Shown here piece by piece: positions 1 to 11,408 of a stretch of DNA of 64,000 nucleotides (position 1 is the first letter of the stretch; every line of letters begins with the position of its first letter). A model generated the notes under the pieces. The model had not been told where the DNA came from. It did no database searches and was given only the letters and a program-made list of their open reading frames with translations. The stretch comes from Yersinia frederiksenii ATCC 33641 (GTDB lineage: Bacteria > Pseudomonadota > Gammaproteobacteria > Enterobacterales > Enterobacteriaceae), in the NCBI RefSeq assembly GCF_000754805.1, contig NZ_KN150731.1, forward strand, positions 186,001 to 250,000, in the 5' to 3' direction. A program made the translations under genes and the position numbers.

Positions 1-1
1 A

Positions 2-1039
2 ACTGATTTTTGTACAGCATTTGGATGCAAGCATGCTATCGCGGTCTGTTCTGCCACCGCAGGGATGCATATTACGCTGATGGCGTTAGGAATTGGCCCC
101 GGTGATGAAGTTATTACACCGTCCCAAACCTGGGTTTCCACGCTCAATATGATTGTGCTGCTGGGAGCGGAACCCGTTATGGTTGATGTTGACCGTGATA
201 CTTTAATGGTCAGTGCGGCTAATGTTGAAGCGGCAATTACAGAGAAAACCAAAGCGATTATTCCAGTCCATTATGCCGGTGCACCTTGTGAGCTGGATGC
301 TTTACGTATCATTGCCCAGAAATACGATATTCCATTGATTGAAGATGCGGCCCATGCTGTTGGCACCCGTTATGGTGATAAGTGGATTGGTGGGGAAGGC
401 ACCGCTATTTTCTCTTTCCACGCCATTAAAAATATCACTTGTGCTGAAGGGGGTTTAATTGCAACAGATGATGATGAATTAGCCGCCAGAGTTCGTCGCC
501 TCAAGTTCCACGGTTTAGGTGTTGATGCCTTTGATCGCCAGATTCAAGGGCGTAGTCCGCAGGCTGAGGTTGTTGAGCCCGGCTATAAATATAATCTATC
601 TGATATTCATGCCGCTATTGCCGTGGTTCAGCTTCGGCGTTTGCCTGAAATCAATGCTCGCCGGCAAGAATTGGTGGCTCGCTATCATTCGGCATTAACT
701 GATTCTCCCTTACAGCCATTAGCTGTTCCTGATTATTCTCATCAACATGCATGGCACCTTTTCATGGTGCGTGTTGATGAAGCGCGCTGTGGTATTGACC
801 GGGATGCCCTGATGGCTCGCCTGAAAGAGTTCGGTATTGGTACTGGTCTGCATTTTCGCGCAGCGCATACCCAAAAATACTATCGCCAACGCTACCCCTC
901 TTTGCATTTACCTAATACCGAATGGAATTCTGCCAGATTATGCACATTGCCCCTGTTTCCCGACATGCTGAACAGCGATGTTGATCGGGTGGTTGATGCA
1001 TTAACAACTATTATAGGGCCGCGCCGTGTTACAGAATGA
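2..1039 (+). CDS. arnB: UDP-4-amino-4-deoxy-L-arabinose--oxoglutarate aminotransferase, 5' end missing
   Basis: PLP-dependent aminotransferase (DegT/DnrJ/EryC1 fold) that converts the UDP-4-keto sugar made by ArnA to UDP-L-Ara4N in the cytoplasm. The frame is open from base 2, so the gene enters from the left; 345 codons are visible and about 40 N-terminal residues of a roughly 384-residue family are missing. The visible ATG at 65 is internal, since recognisable family sequence ([19 protein letters not shown]) runs upstream of it. The PLP lysine lies in the FHAIKN motif, after the LIEDAAHA motif. It overlaps arnC by 14 bases, as expected in the arnBCADTEF operon. The promoter is outside the window. 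Confidence 0.95.
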   Translation, partial: TDFCTAFGCKHAIAVCSATAGMHITLMALGIGPGDEVITPSQTWVSTLNMIVLLGAEPVMVDVDRDTLMVSAANVEAAITEKTKAIIPVHYAGAPCELDALRIIAQKYDIPLIEDAAHAVGTRYGDKWIGGEGTAIFSFHAIKNITCAEGGLIATDDDELAARVRRLKFHGLGVDAFDRQIQGRSPQAEVVEPGYKYNLSDIHAAIAVVQLRRLPEINARRQELVARYHSALTDSPLQPLAVPDYSHQHAWHLFMVRVDEARCGIDRDALMARLKEFGIGTGLHFRAAHTQKYYRQRYPSLHLPNTEWNSARLCTLPLFPDMLNSDVDRVVDALTTIIGPRRVTE

Positions 1040-2009
1040 ACAAATCAAGAAAGTCTCAATCGTTATTCCTGTTTATAACGAGCAAGAAAGCCTGCCCGCA
1101 TTAATACAGCGAACATCAGCTGCCTGTAAATTACTCAGCCAACCATACGAAATTATTCTGGTTGATGATGGCAGTAGCGATAATTCAGCCGAACTTTTGA
1201 CGGCAGCCGCTAACGAACCAGACAGTGGCATTATTGCTGTTTTGCTTAATCGGAATTATGGTCAACATTCAGCCATTATGGCGGGATTCAATCAGGTTAG
1301 TGGTGATTTGGTTATTACTCTGGATGCTGACTTACAGAACCCGCCAGAGGAAATTCCACGGTTGGTGAGTGTCGCGGAAGAGGGTTATGACGTGGTGGGG
1401 ACGGTACGTGCCAACCGGCAAGACTCGCTGTTTCGTAAAACCGCCTCTCGCGTAATCAACATGATGATTCAGCGCGCCACCGGGAAATCAATGGGTGACT
1501 ATGGCTGTATGTTACGAGCCTATCGCCGGCACATTGTCGAAGCGATGTTACACTGTCACGAGCGCAGTACTTTTATTCCTATCTTGGCAAATACCTTTGC
1601 CCGCCGCACGACAGAAATTACCGTACATCACGCAGAGCGTGAATTCGGTGATTCGAAATACAGCCTGATGAAGCTCATCAATCTGATGTATGACCTGATT
1701 ACTTGCCTGACAACAACACCATTACGTTTATTAAGTCTGGTTGGCAGTGTTATTGCACTTTCGGGTTTCACTCTTGCTGTGCTGTTAGTGGTTTTACGTT
1801 TGGTATTTGGTCCTGAATGGGCTGGCGGTGGTGTCTTTACCCTATTCGCCGTGTTGTTCATGTTCATTGGTGCCCAATTTGTTGGTATGGGGTTACTCGG
1901 TGAATATATCGGTCGTATTTATAACGATGTACGTGCGCGTCCACGTTATTTCATACAGAAAGTGGTCGGCGCTGAGCAGACCGAAAATAATCAGGAAGTA
2001 GAGAAATGA
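1026..2009 (+). CDS. arnC: Undecaprenyl-phosphate 4-deoxy-4-formamido-L-arabinose transferase
   Basis: Membrane-bound family 2 glycosyltransferase that moves formylated Ara4N from UDP to undecaprenyl phosphate on the inner face of the inner membrane. It is 327 residues. The N-terminal catalytic domain shows [15 protein letters not shown], then VDDGSSDNS and the metal-binding DAD in [12 protein letters not shown]. Two hydrophobic C-terminal segments (about 235-260 and 268-292) anchor it. The start is GTG, overlapping the end of arnB, and is kept because family sequence begins directly after it (residues [15 protein letters not shown]). The stop overlaps the arnA ATG by four bases, which points to translational coupling. 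Confidence 0.95.
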   Translation: MLQNEQIKKVSIVIPVYNEQESLPALIQRTSAACKLLSQPYEIILVDDGSSDNSAELLTAAANEPDSGIIAVLLNRNYGQHSAIMAGFNQVSGDLVITLDADLQNPPEEIPRLVSVAEEGYDVVGTVRANRQDSLFRKTASRVINMMIQRATGKSMGDYGCMLRAYRRHIVEAMLHCHERSTFIPILANTFARRTTEITVHHAEREFGDSKYSLMKLINLMYDLITCLTTTPLRLLSLVGSVIALSGFTLAVLLVVLRLVFGPEWAGGGVFTLFAVLFMFIGAQFVGMGLLGEYIGRIYNDVRARPRYFIQKVVGAEQTENNQEVEK

Positions 2010-4009
2010 AAGCGATTGTATTTGCCTATCACGATATTGGCTGTGTTGGACTGAAAGCACTGGTTGAAGCTGGGTATGATATTCAGGCGGTATTTACCCA
2101 TACAGATTCCCCCAATGAGAATCGCTTTTTCTCTTCAGTGGCCAGAGTTGCCGCTGAACTAGAACTCCCGGTATTTGCTCCAGAAGATGTTAATCATCCA
2201 CTGTGGATTGAGCGGATCCAGCAAATGCAGCCTGATATCATTTTCTCTTTCTATTATCGCAATATGATTTGTGATGAGATTCTGTCATCAGCCCCACGTG
2301 GAGGATTTAATCTGCACGGTTCTTTATTACCAAAGTACCGTGGACGCGCACCTATTAATTGGGCGTTGGTCAATGGAGAGAAAGAAACCGGTGTCACTCT
2401 CCATAAAATGGTCAAAAAAGCTGATGCAGGCCCAATTGTTGGGCAACATAAAGTGATTATAAGTGAGGCAGACACAGCCTTAACATTGCATGCGAAAATG
2501 CGCGATGCCGCGCAAGAGTTACTGCATGACTTATTGCCTAAAATGAATAGTGCATCACTGCATTTAGTGCCGCAAAAAGAAGCCGATGCGAGCTATTTTG
2601 GCCGTCGCACTGCCGCTGATGGTGAAATACATTGGCAAAAATCCGCATTAGAGATTAATAACCTGGTGCGTGCGGTGACTGAGCCTTACCCTGGTGCTTT
2701 CAGTTACCTTGGGCAGCGCCAACTGATTATCTGGCGTTCACGTCCACTGGATATAGCACACGAGAAGTTGCCCGGTACGGTATTATCAACTTCTCCACTG
2801 ATTATTGCTTGTGGCAAAGGGGCATTGGAGGTTGTTACCGGGCAGGGTGAGGCCGGCTTGTATGTTCAGGGCAGCCGTCTGGCACAAGATATGGGCATTG
2901 TCACGGATGTTCGTTTAGGCAACAAACCCAGCAAAGTCCAGAAAAGACGCACTCGCGTGTTGATCCTTGGAGTGAACGGTTTTATCGGTAATCATTTGAC
3001 TGAGCGCTTGCTACGTGATGACCGTTACGAAGTTTATGGTTTAGATATTGGTTCTGATGCTATTAGCCGTTTCTTGGGTAACCCTTATTTCCATTTCGTA
3101 GAGGGTGATATCAGTATTCATTCCGAATGGATTGAGTATCACATAAAGAAATGTGACGTTATCCTGCCATTGGTTGCTATTGCGACGCCAATTGAATATA
3201 CCCGTAATCCGCTGCGTGTTTTTGAACTGGACTTTGAAGAGAACCTCAAGATTGTCCGAGATTGTGTAAAATACAATAAACGCATTGTCTTCCCATCCAC
3301 GTCTGAAGTTTATGGTATGTGTGATGATAAAGAGTTTGATGAAGACAGTTCTCGCTTGATTGTAGGGCCAATTAATAAACAGCGTTGGATTTACTCAGTA
3401 TCTAAGCAATTACTGGACCGCGTTATTTGGGCTTACGGCGCAAAAGAAAACCTCAAATTCACTTTATTCCGTCCATTTAACTGGATGGGGCCGCGCTTAG
3501 ATAACCTTGATGCCGCGCGTATTGGTAGTTCTCGTGCCATCACACAACTTATTTTAAACTTGGTTGAAGGTTCGCCAATTAAGTTAGTTGATGGCGGGGC
3601 GCAAAAACGCTGCTTTACTGATATTCATGATGGTATTGAAGCGTTATTCCGTATTATTGAAAACCGTGATGATGCTTGTGACGGTCAAATAATCAATATT
3701 GGTAACCCAACCAATGAAGCCAGTATTCGTGAACTGGCAGAAATACTGCTGAGCAGTTTTGAACAGCATGAATTACGTGACCATTTCCCGCCGTTTGCTG
3801 GCTTTAAAGATATTGAAAGCAGCGCATATTACGGCAAAGGATATCAGGATGTGGAATATCGCACGCCAAGTATCAAGAATGCGCGCCGTATTTTGCATTG
3901 GCAGCCGGAGATTGCGTTGCAACAGACGGTTACTGAAACATTGGATTTCTTCCTCCGTGGGGTGGTCCAGGAACAGCATCAAACCTCAAAGGATGACGGT
4001 CACGTATGA
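2006..4009 (+). CDS. arnA: Bifunctional UDP-glucuronate decarboxylase / UDP-Ara4N formyltransferase
   Basis: A 667-residue fusion enzyme. Residues 1 to about 304 are the N10-formyl-tetrahydrofolate-dependent formyltransferase with catalytic Asn102, His104 and Asp140 in place ([22 protein letters not shown]). Residues about 315-660 are the NAD-dependent UDP-glucuronic acid decarboxylase, with the nucleotide-binding GVNGFIG motif near 322, Ser433 and Glu434 in STSEVYG, and Arg619. These numbers match the E. coli enzyme exactly, so both activities should be intact. It makes UDP-Ara4O for ArnB and then formylates the ArnB product. It overlaps arnC and arnD by four bases each (ATGA). Confidence 0.97.
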   Translation: MKAIVFAYHDIGCVGLKALVEAGYDIQAVFTHTDSPNENRFFSSVARVAAELELPVFAPEDVNHPLWIERIQQMQPDIIFSFYYRNMICDEILSSAPRGGFNLHGSLLPKYRGRAPINWALVNGEKETGVTLHKMVKKADAGPIVGQHKVIISEADTALTLHAKMRDAAQELLHDLLPKMNSASLHLVPQKEADASYFGRRTAADGEIHWQKSALEINNLVRAVTEPYPGAFSYLGQRQLIIWRSRPLDIAHEKLPGTVLSTSPLIIACGKGALEVVTGQGEAGLYVQGSRLAQDMGIVTDVRLGNKPSKVQKRRTRVLILGVNGFIGNHLTERLLRDDRYEVYGLDIGSDAISRFLGNPYFHFVEGDISIHSEWIEYHIKKCDVILPLVAIATPIEYTRNPLRVFELDFEENLKIVRDCVKYNKRIVFPSTSEVYGMCDDKEFDEDSSRLIVGPINKQRWIYSVSKQLLDRVIWAYGAKENLKFTLFRPFNWMGPRLDNLDAARIGSSRAITQLILNLVEGSPIKLVDGGAQKRCFTDIHDGIEALFRIIENRDDACDGQIINIGNPTNEASIRELAEILLSSFEQHELRDHFPPFAGFKDIESSAYYGKGYQDVEYRTPSIKNARRILHWQPEIALQQTVTETLDFFLRGVVQEQHQTSKDDGHV

Positions 4010-4911
4010 AGCAGGTTGGTTTAAGAATCGATGTGGACACCTACCGGGGAACCAAGGAAGGTGTGCCATCGTTGCTTGCAGTGCTTGAAAAGTATGATGT
4101 GAGTGCCAGCTTTTTCTTCAGTGTCGGGCCGGATAACATGGGGCGTCATTTATGGCGACTTTTCCGCCCTCGTTTCTTATGGAAAATGCTGCGCTCGAAT
4201 GCCGCCTCACTGTATGGCTGGGATATTTTGCTGGCGGGCACCGCTTGGCCGGGTAAACAGATTGCGAAAGATTTCGGCCCTCTGATGAAAGAGACTTTAC
4301 AGATGGGGCATGAAGTCGGCTTACACGCTTGGGATCATCAGGGGTGGCAAGCGAAAGTCGCATCATGGTCAAAACAGCAACTGGCTGAACAGGTACAACT
4401 GGGGGTCGATGCATTACAACATAGCATTCAGCAACCTGTTACTTGCTCGGCAGCCGCGGGCTGGCGGGCTGATGAGCGTGTTTTAGCCATAAAACAGCCG
4501 TTCTCTTTCCGCTATAACAGTGACTGTCGGGGTACTCATCCTTTCCGCCCATTATTACCTGATGGCAGCCTGGGGACAGTGCAAATTCCGGTGACGTTAC
4601 CCACTTATGATGAAGTGGTGGGCAGCGAAGTTCGTGCTGAGGATTTTAATGATTTCATTATGAATGCCATATTGCATGACAATGGAACACCGGTTTATAC
4701 CATCCATGCTGAGGTTGAAGGGATGTCGCAAGCTGGAATGTTTGAACAATTATTGGTCATGGCAAAAAAATACGACATTCAGTTTTGTCCCCTTGGCGCT
4801 CTATTACCTGAACACGCGGATTCACTGCCTATAGGTAAAGTTATTCGAGCCACCTTTCCGGGACGAGAGGGCTGGTTGGGATGTCAGTCAGATATAAAGG
4901 ATGCGCAATGA
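4006..4911 (+). CDS. arnD: 4-deoxy-4-formamido-L-arabinose-phosphoundecaprenol deformylase
   Basis: 301-residue NodB-type polysaccharide deacetylase-like protein that removes the formyl group from undecaprenyl-phosphate-Ara4FN, making the lipid-linked donor for ArnT. Visible family features are the N-terminal [10 protein letters not shown] (metal-binding Asp), the [13 protein letters not shown] segment (metal His) and a C-terminal YTIHAEVEG segment. It overlaps arnA upstream and arnT downstream through shared ATGA starts. It has no obvious signal peptide and is expected at the cytoplasmic face of the inner membrane. Confidence 0.94.
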   Translation: MKQVGLRIDVDTYRGTKEGVPSLLAVLEKYDVSASFFFSVGPDNMGRHLWRLFRPRFLWKMLRSNAASLYGWDILLAGTAWPGKQIAKDFGPLMKETLQMGHEVGLHAWDHQGWQAKVASWSKQQLAEQVQLGVDALQHSIQQPVTCSAAAGWRADERVLAIKQPFSFRYNSDCRGTHPFRPLLPDGSLGTVQIPVTLPTYDEVVGSEVRAEDFNDFIMNAILHDNGTPVYTIHAEVEGMSQAGMFEQLLVMAKKYDIQFCPLGALLPEHADSLPIGKVIRATFPGREGWLGCQSDIKDAQ

Positions 4912-6572
4912 GGCTGTTAAAAGAAAGCGGGGCAGCCCTATTGGCGTTGTTCTTTGCTTTGGTCTATTTATTACCTGTTAATAGCCGCCTCTTATGGCAA
5001 CCCGATGAAACACGCTATGCGGAAATTAGCCGGGAAATGCTGCAACGTGGCGACTGGATTGTGCCCCATCTATTGGGTATCCGATATTTTGAAAAACCTA
5101 TAGCGGGATATTGGTTTAATAATATTAGTCAGTGGATATTTGGCGACACTAATTTCGCCGTGCGATTTGGCTCAATTTTTAGCACGGCGTTGAGCGCAGT
5201 GTTAGTTTATTGGCTAGCAACCTTATTATGGCGTAACCGCTCGACGTCGGTATTGGCGACCTTAATTTATCTCTCGATGTTGTTGGTATTTAGTATTGGC
5301 TCTTATGCCGTGCTAGATCCGATGATTTCATTGTGGTTAACCGCGTCGATGTTCTGTTTCTACCTCACTTTGCGAGCTGAAACCACGAAACAGAAAATAG
5401 TAGCTTACCTTTTGCTCGGTTTAGCTTGCGGCATGGGCTTTATGACCAAAGGTTTTCTGGCTTTGGCCGTGCCGGTTATTTCGGTATTGCCGATTGTCAT
5501 TCAGCACAAAAGAGTAAAAGAACTTATTATTTTTGGCCCGCTAGCGATAGTGAGTGCGGTGATAATAAGTTTGCCGTGGGCATTAGCCATTGCTCAGCGG
5601 GAGCCTGATTTCTGGCATTATTTTTTCTGGGTTGAGCATATTCAGCGATTTGCAGAAAAGGATGCTCAGCACAAAGCCCCTATTTGGTATTACCTGCCAA
5701 TATTGTGTTTGGGTGTTTTGCCGTGGTTGGGGTTGTTACCCGGAGCATTACTCAAAGGGTGGCGCGAACGAGTGGCAAAACCTGAATTATTCTTTTTGCT
5801 CTGTTGGGTATTAATGCCATTGCTATTTTTTAGCGTGGCGAAAGGGAAGTTACCGACATATATACTGCCCTGCATGGCTCCTTTATCTTTATTGATGGCC
5901 GCCTATGCAACGGATTGCGCCAATAATATGCACATGCGCGCGTTGAAGATTAATGGTGCAATAAATCTTATTTTTGGTCTGGTCTGCGCATTAGCAGTGC
6001 TGGTTATTGGTATGGGCCTGGTAGCACATCTGGTCGCTTACGAACCGCACGAGCATCAGAAGGTTATTCTGGCGACGCTTGCTTTTGCTGGGTGGGGGCT
6101 GGTGGGCTTTGTCACCTTACGCAATAATGCTCATCATTGGCGCTGGGCAGCAGCGTGCCCACTACTGTTTATATTGCTGGTAGGTTATTTAATTCCACAA
6201 CAGGTGATTGACTCTAAACAGCCGCAGAACTTTATCCAGAAGAATTTTGCTGAGCTTAATAGCAGCCGTTATGTCTTAGCTGATAGTGTAGGTATTGCGG
6301 CAGGGCTAGCGTGGGAATTGAAACGTAGCGATATTCTGATGTTCAGTGAAAAAGGCGAGTTGGCTTATGGTCTGAATTATGCAGACAATGCCACTAGCTA
6401 TATTAATGGTAAAGATTTCGACCAATGGTTAGCTCATGCGAGGAAGCAAGGTGATGTATCGCTGGTGGTTCAATTATCTCGCAGCGAAGAGCTGCCAGCC
6501 CATTTACCGACAGCAGATAAGGTTAATCTGATGAATCGCCTGGCACTTTTGTGGTACCAAAAAATACCATGA
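4908..6572 (+). CDS. arnT: Undecaprenyl phosphate-alpha-L-Ara4N transferase (lipid A L-Ara4N transferase)
   Basis: Polytopic GT83 glycosyltransferase that puts L-Ara4N on lipid A phosphate at the periplasmic face, lowering negative charge and raising resistance to polymyxin and cationic peptides. It is 554 residues with about a dozen hydrophobic segments and the N-terminal [13 protein letters not shown] motif of this family. The frame opens at 4881, but the ATG at 4908 is chosen: it overlaps the arnD stop as ATGA, has AAAGG at 4896-4900, and gives the usual family length. The C-terminal third is a soluble periplasmic domain. Confidence 0.95.
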   Translation: MRLLKESGAALLALFFALVYLLPVNSRLLWQPDETRYAEISREMLQRGDWIVPHLLGIRYFEKPIAGYWFNNISQWIFGDTNFAVRFGSIFSTALSAVLVYWLATLLWRNRSTSVLATLIYLSMLLVFSIGSYAVLDPMISLWLTASMFCFYLTLRAETTKQKIVAYLLLGLACGMGFMTKGFLALAVPVISVLPIVIQHKRVKELIIFGPLAIVSAVIISLPWALAIAQREPDFWHYFFWVEHIQRFAEKDAQHKAPIWYYLPILCLGVLPWLGLLPGALLKGWRERVAKPELFFLLCWVLMPLLFFSVAKGKLPTYILPCMAPLSLLMAAYATDCANNMHMRALKINGAINLIFGLVCALAVLVIGMGLVAHLVAYEPHEHQKVILATLAFAGWGLVGFVTLRNNAHHWRWAAACPLLFILLVGYLIPQQVIDSKQPQNFIQKNFAELNSSRYVLADSVGIAAGLAWELKRSDILMFSEKGELAYGLNYADNATSYINGKDFDQWLAHARKQGDVSLVVQLSRSEELPAHLPTADKVNLMNRLALLWYQKIP

Positions 6573-6913
6573 CAAGTTACCTGCTTTTGATAATGGTCAG
6601 TTTATTGACCTGTGCGGGGCAATTATGTCAGAAGCAAGCCGCACAATGTTGGCAAGGACCACAAGAAACACGACTGGCTCCGACACTGCGTTGGTTCGCT
6701 TTTGCGGTGCTGCTCCTCGGTTTAGGGATGTTGCTGTGGCTACGTTTATTGCAACATCTTCCGCTGAGTGTGGCTTATCCCATGCTCAGTTTTAATTTCG
6801 TCCTGGTAACCTTGGCAGCTCAACTATTTTATGGCGAGGAGACAACGTCTCGCCATTGGTGGGGTATTGCCGCTATTATGTTTGGTATCTTATTGATTAG
6901 TTGGCACTTATGA
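6569..6913 (+). CDS. arnE: Undecaprenyl-phosphate-Ara4N flippase subunit
   Basis: 114-residue small-multidrug-resistance-like protein with four predicted membrane helices. With ArnF it is thought to flip undecaprenyl-phosphate-L-Ara4N to the periplasmic side for ArnT. The open frame begins at 6551, but the ATG at 6569 overlaps the arnT stop (ATGA) and gives the family length, so it is preferred. The EamA/SMR signature region reads [17 protein letters not shown]. It overlaps arnF by four bases. Confidence 0.93.
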   Translation: MTSYLLLIMVSLLTCAGQLCQKQAAQCWQGPQETRLAPTLRWFAFAVLLLGLGMLLWLRLLQHLPLSVAYPMLSFNFVLVTLAAQLFYGEETTSRHWWGIAAIMFGILLISWHL

Positions 6914-7296
6914 AAGGTTATGGCTGGGGGGTAGGGAGTGTTGTGTTGGTGACGATTGCCCAGTTAATGCTGAAATGGGGCATGATGAATATGCCATTAA
7001 TATCTTTAGCTGATATTAATGGGCAATTTTTAATGAACCATCTAACACAGTTAATTGCCGTAATAGGCGGGCTGGTTGGTTATACTTTATCCATGTTGTG
7101 TTGGTTTTATGCGCTAAAATATTTACCGCTTAATCGAGCCTATCCTTTATTAAGCCTCAGTTACGCATTGGTCTATTTAGCCGCGGTATTACTGCCTTGG
7201 TACCATGAACCTGTCACTTTATTAAAAACAATGGGGTCAGGGTTTATTCTATTCGGCGTATGGTTGATACATACAAAACCGAAAAAAAGTAATTAA
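6910..7296 (+). CDS. arnF: Undecaprenyl-phosphate-Ara4N flippase subunit
   Basis: 128-residue four-helix membrane protein, partner of ArnE, showing the same internal motif ([19 protein letters not shown]). The start at 6910 overlaps the arnE stop; an upstream in-frame codon at 6901 gives only three extra residues. It is the last gene of the arn operon. No convincing terminator is seen in the 123 bases before nlpC. Confidence 0.93.
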   Translation: MKGYGWGVGSVVLVTIAQLMLKWGMMNMPLISLADINGQFLMNHLTQLIAVIGGLVGYTLSMLCWFYALKYLPLNRAYPLLSLSYALVYLAAVLLPWYHEPVTLLKTMGSGFILFGVWLIHTKPKKSN

Positions 7297-7419
7297 ATTT
7301 ATTATCTCATTCATATAACTTGTTTTTTCCAAACTCGATAGCTAAATTAACCACACAGATGTCTTTCATTAGCTTATTGTCTGGTGAACTGGCTAAGCCT
7401 TACCTTTGGTGAATTATCG

Positions 7420-7884
7420 ATGCGGATACGTTTCTGGATCTTTCTGGTCAGTATGATCCTGGCAGGTTGTAGCAGCCATGCCCCGACACCAAGTGGTCAC
7501 TTGTCTGATTCTATTGTGGTGGTCGCGAAACTGAATGAACAGCTACGCCAGTGGGAAGGCACGCCATATCGTAATGGTGGGCTGGATCAAAGTGGTGTGG
7601 ATTGTTCTGGTTTTGTTTATCGCACCTTCCGCGACCGTTTTGATATGCAATTACCTCGAACAACCGTCGCGCAAACCACACTCGGTACTAAAGTGTCGCG
7701 TGATGAGCTGATGCCGGGGGATTTGCTCTTCTTTAAAACCGGCAGTGGTCAGAATGGATTACATGTCGGTATTTATGATACCAATGATGAATTCATTCAT
7801 GCCTCCACCAGTAAAGGGGTTATTCGCTCGTCGCTGGACAATGTTTATTGGAAGCGTGTTTATTGGCAGGCTCGCAGAATTTAA
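7420..7884 (+). CDS. nlpC: NlpC/P60 family lipoprotein, putative peptidoglycan endopeptidase
   Basis: 154-residue lipoprotein. The ATG at 7420 gives a short signal peptide ending in lipobox LAGC with Cys17; the frame extends to a GTG at 7384, but that would bury the signal peptide. The NlpC/P60 domain shows catalytic Cys62 (GVDCSGFV), His115 (NGLHVGIY) and His127 (EFIHAST). It aligns over its full length with E. coli NlpC, which is also 154 residues. E. coli nlpC also lies close to selO (ydiU); here lplA sits between them, where E. coli has ydiV. Confidence 0.93.
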   Translation: MRIRFWIFLVSMILAGCSSHAPTPSGHLSDSIVVVAKLNEQLRQWEGTPYRNGGLDQSGVDCSGFVYRTFRDRFDMQLPRTTVAQTTLGTKVSRDELMPGDLLFFKTGSGQNGLHVGIYDTNDEFIHASTSKGVIRSSLDNVYWKRVYWQARRI

Positions 7885-7975
7885 ATATGGTATTGAATCG
7901 ATAGGCCGAAGCTAAAGTTATCTCTGCAGGTTATGTTATCTTAGTGGCTGCTTATTTTGGTTCGGAGCCGCGTTT

Positions 7976-8992
7976 ATGTCATCCCTTCGCTTACTCATTT
8001 CTGATTCTTATGACCCTTGGTTTAATTTGGCAGTGGAAGAGTGTATTTTCCGCCAAATGTCGCCGGATCAGCGGGTACTATTTTTATGGCGTAATGCCAA
8101 TACCGTGGTCATTGGCCGCGCTCAGAATCCGTGGAAAGAGTGTAATACCCGGCGTATGGAACAGGACGGCGTGAAACTGGCTCGACGCAGCAGTGGCGGC
8201 GGGGCTGTATTTCACGATTTGGGCAATACCTGCTTTACCTTTATGGCCGGTAAACCTGAATACGATAAAACCATATCAACTCAAATTATTCTGAATGCTC
8301 TGGCTTCTCTTGGCGTGCAAGCCACGGCCTCTGGTCGTAATGATTTGGTGGTGGCTAAAGATGATGGTGAGCGTAAGGTTTCTGGCTCGGCTTATAAAGA
8401 AACGAAAGATCGCGGTTTTCATCACGGTACGCTATTACTGAATGCTGACCTTAATCGTCTGGCGGATTACCTTAATCCTGACCCCAAAAAATTGCAGGCT
8501 AAAGGCATTACATCGGTACGTTCACGTGTCACCAATCTGGTGGAGTTATTGCCAGGAATAGACCACAAGAAAATTTGTGGTGCCATCGAACAGGCTTTTT
8601 TTGATTATTATAATGAAAAAGTTTCCGCCGAAGTTATCTCTCCTCAAGCCTTGCCGGATCTACCCGGTTTCACTGAGCAATTTGCCAAACAGAGTAGCTG
8701 GGAATGGAATTTTGGCCAGGCCCCCGCATTTAGTCATTTAGTGGATACCCGCTTTGTTTGGGGCGGAATTGAGCTACATTTTGATGTATTACACGGTGCA
8801 ATTGATCGCTGTCAGATATTCACTGATAGCTTAAATCCAGCACCGCTGGAGGCACTGGCTGAGCGACTGCAAGGTGTAGTTTATCGCACCGACGCTATTA
8901 ATGCTGTTTGCCAGCAGATCAGTGATGATTTTCCCGAGTCACAAGCTGAGTTATTGCAAGTTCGCCACTGGTTGTCGGAGGTATTACGTTAA
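7976..8992 (+). CDS. lplA: Lipoate-protein ligase A
   Basis: 338-residue cytoplasmic ligase that activates lipoate with ATP and attaches it to lysines of 2-oxoacid dehydrogenase E2 subunits and GcvH. The [15 protein letters not shown] lipoate-binding loop, the KVSGSA motif with the key lysine, and the accessory C-terminal domain are all present and read very close to E. coli LplA. The stop and the selO start share one base (TAATG), indicating coupled translation. E. coli keeps lplA elsewhere in its genome, so its place here is a gene-order difference. Confidence 0.96.
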   Translation: MSSLRLLISDSYDPWFNLAVEECIFRQMSPDQRVLFLWRNANTVVIGRAQNPWKECNTRRMEQDGVKLARRSSGGGAVFHDLGNTCFTFMAGKPEYDKTISTQIILNALASLGVQATASGRNDLVVAKDDGERKVSGSAYKETKDRGFHHGTLLLNADLNRLADYLNPDPKKLQAKGITSVRSRVTNLVELLPGIDHKKICGAIEQAFFDYYNEKVSAEVISPQALPDLPGFTEQFAKQSSWEWNFGQAPAFSHLVDTRFVWGGIELHFDVLHGAIDRCQIFTDSLNPAPLEALAERLQGVVYRTDAINAVCQQISDDFPESQAELLQVRHWLSEVLR

Positions 8993-10503
8993 TGTCCCCT
9001 TTAAATACCGCTGAATCCGGTCAAGAGTCTGGTGCTGATAATACGCCTGAGTTTGATAACGCTCCTCAATTTGATAACAGCTATGGGCAGCAACTGAGCG
9101 GTTTTTATACCCATTTGCAGCCAACACCGTTAAAAGGGGCGCGATTGTTCTACCATAGTGAGCCGCTAGCACAGGAACTCGGGCTGGATGCCAGCTGGTT
9201 CAGTACGCCGAAATCAGCCGTATGGGCTGGGGAGCGATTATTACCCGGTATGGAGCCATTGGCACAAGTCTACAGTGGTCACCAATTTGGCGTCTGGGCG
9301 GGGCAGCTTGGTGATGGTCGAGGCATTTTACTGGGGGAGCAGCAACTCAGTGATGGTCGCAGTATGGATTGGCATTTGAAAGGTGCCGGACTCACGCCAT
9401 ATTCCCGTATGGGAGATGGGCGGGCGGTATTGCGCTCAGTGGTCCGAGAGTTTTTGGCCTCGGAAGCATTGCATCATTTAGGGGTTCCAACCAGTCGGGC
9501 GTTGACTATCGTGACCAGTGATCATCCGGTTTATCGTGAACAACCGGAACGTGGGGCCATGCTATTACGCGTCGCTGAAAGCCATGTGCGCTTTGGCCAC
9601 TTTGAGCATTTCTACTATCGTCAGCAGCCCGCGCAAGTTAAGCAGTTAGCCGACTATGTTATTGCACGGCACTGGCCGCAGTTTGTCGGGCAAGAAGAGT
9701 GTTATTTGCTCTGGTTTACTGATGTGGTTAAGCGGACAGCCGGTTTGATGGCCCATTGGCAAACAAAAGGTTTTGCCCATGGTGTTATGAATACCGATAA
9801 TATGTCGATATTGGGTATTACTATGGATTATGGCCCATTCGGTTTTCTGGATGACTATGCGCCAGGTTATATCTGTAACCATTCCGACCATCAAGGGCGA
9901 TATGCTTTTGATAATCAACCGGCTGTTGCACTATGGAATTTGCATCGGTTGGGGCAAGCGCTGTCTGGTTTAATGTCTACGGAGCAATTGCAACTGGCGC
10001 TAGAAGCTTATGAGCCAGAATTGATGGCGGCCTATGGCCAGCAGATGCGTGCTAAATTAGGATTCTCGCACAGTGACAGTCAGGATAATGATCTATTGAC
10101 TGGGTTATTGAGTTTGATGATTAAAGAAGGGCGAGATTATACTCGCACATTCCGCTTATTGAGTGAGGTTGAGATGCACTCAACACAATCACCATTGCGA
10201 GATGACTTTATCGATAGAGCCGCTTTTGACAGTTGGTTCAGCCGTTATCGCTTGCGTTTGCAACAAGAGTCTATTGATGATGTTCAGCGCCAGCAAGCCA
10301 TGAAAGCGGCTAACCCGAAATATATATTACGCAATTATTTGGCTCAACTTGCCATTGATCATGCAGAAAAAGATGATATTGAATTTTTGCAGCGCTTACA
10401 TCAAGCCCTACAGCAACCTTTTGCTGACCAACCTGAATTTAATGATTTGGCTGAGTTACCACCTGATTGGGGAAAACATCTGGAAATCTCCTGCTCCAGT
10501 TAA
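8992..10503 (+). CDS. selO: Protein adenylyltransferase SelO (YdiU)
   Basis: Pseudokinase-fold enzyme that transfers AMP to protein hydroxyl groups. It is 503 residues. Recognisable elements are [29 protein letters not shown], the active-site [13 protein letters not shown] and the metal-binding [10 protein letters not shown]. The C-terminus ends CSS, with Cys where animal SelO has selenocysteine. It carries about 25 more N-terminal residues than E. coli YdiU, with the acidic near-repeat [11 protein letters not shown]. The start overlaps the lplA stop. It converges on hmuT. Confidence 0.95.
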   Translation: MSPLNTAESGQESGADNTPEFDNAPQFDNSYGQQLSGFYTHLQPTPLKGARLFYHSEPLAQELGLDASWFSTPKSAVWAGERLLPGMEPLAQVYSGHQFGVWAGQLGDGRGILLGEQQLSDGRSMDWHLKGAGLTPYSRMGDGRAVLRSVVREFLASEALHHLGVPTSRALTIVTSDHPVYREQPERGAMLLRVAESHVRFGHFEHFYYRQQPAQVKQLADYVIARHWPQFVGQEECYLLWFTDVVKRTAGLMAHWQTKGFAHGVMNTDNMSILGITMDYGPFGFLDDYAPGYICNHSDHQGRYAFDNQPAVALWNLHRLGQALSGLMSTEQLQLALEAYEPELMAAYGQQMRAKLGFSHSDSQDNDLLTGLLSLMIKEGRDYTRTFRLLSEVEMHSTQSPLRDDFIDRAAFDSWFSRYRLRLQQESIDDVQRQQAMKAANPKYILRNYLAQLAIDHAEKDDIEFLQRLHQALQQPFADQPEFNDLAELPPDWGKHLEISCSS

Positions 10504-10537
10504 TTTACTCTAACAAGATAGTATCAATTCAATAAAA

Positions 10538-10573
10538 TAGCGGTGGCAGGGGGATTTCCCCACCACCGCCTTT
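10538..10573. terminator. Hairpin between convergent selO and hmuT
   Basis: Inverted repeat GCGGTGG (10540-10546) / CCACCGC (10563-10569) with an inner GGGG/CCCC pairing, followed by CTTTCT on the plus strand. It sits between the stops of two convergent genes and probably ends both transcripts. Confidence 0.6.
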
Positions 10574-10592
10574 CTATGATATCTCTTTCCTC

Positions 10593-11408
10593 TCAATTTG
10601 ATTCTGCTGCCGAGCGCAGTTGCTTGAGGATATCCGGTGTTTGCAGGCCAAAACCGAGCAAGGCAATATCGTCAAGCACCAACAGCCGTTTTTGTTTACC
10701 TGCGGGCGTCAGTGCTATGCCGGGTAAACGCCAAACGTTGTCTACACCATTCAGTGATTTCACCCCGTGGGTGGTGACAACCAGCAAGTCTGGGGCGCTG
10801 GCGATAATTCCTTCTTGTGACAGTGGACGGTAGCCGCTAAATTCTTGAATGGCATTGTTAAGCCCAGCGGCTCTAAACATACTATCGGCGGCGGTATTTA
10901 AGCCCGCGGCTAGCGGCGGGATCCCAGCGTGACTCATGATAAATAACACTTTTACCGGCAGCGGGCTCGAAACCACCGTGGCTAACTGCTGTTGGTAATG
11001 TTGTATCAGCTGCTGGCCTTTCTCTTCTTGATTCAACGCAGTGGCAATCACCCCTATTTTATCTATCACCTTATGCGGTGATTTATCGGCTGGAACATAA
11101 ATAAGCTTAATCCCAATATCGGTAGCCTGAATCAGTGCTCTTGACGGTGCCGCACGTGCAGTGCTCAGAATGAGAGTGGGCTTGATGGCCAGAATACTTT
11201 CAGCATTAAGCAGACGCATATAGCCAATATCGGGCAAGGATTTCAGTGCTTCAGGATTCAAACTGGTACTGTCCCGCGCCACCACGCTGTCACCTGCGCC
11301 GAGTGCGTAGATGATCTCAGAGACATCGCCACCAATGGTCACGATACGTTGGCTGGCAGTGGTATTCAGCGATATTGCGAATATGAATGCCGCAACCCAT
11401 TTATACAT
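10593..11408 (-). CDS. hmuT: Hemin ABC transporter periplasmic binding protein
   Basis: 271-residue class III substrate-binding protein (BtuF/HmuT fold) that carries heme across the periplasm. A signal peptide covers about residues 1-18 (cleavage near NTTA/SQR). The core starts [19 protein letters not shown], and the [11 protein letters not shown] segment carries the Tyr position used for heme binding in Yersinia HmuT. Its ATG directly abuts the hmuS stop. In known hmu/hem operons hmuU (permease) and hmuV (ATPase) follow, but here the operon ends and selO converges only about 90 bases later. The partner inner-membrane transporter must be encoded elsewhere, or this protein is an orphan. Confidence 0.92.
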   Translation of the reverse strand: MYKWVAAFIFAISLNTTASQRIVTIGGDVSEIIYALGAGDSVVARDSTSLNPEALKSLPDIGYMRLLNAESILAIKPTLILSTARAAPSRALIQATDIGIKLIYVPADKSPHKVIDKIGVIATALNQEEKGQQLIQHYQQQLATVVSSPLPVKVLFIMSHAGIPPLAAGLNTAADSMFRAAGLNNAIQEFSGYRPLSQEGIIASAPDLLVVTTHGVKSLNGVDNVWRLPGIALTPAGKQKRLLVLDDIALLGFGLQTPDILKQLRSAAESN

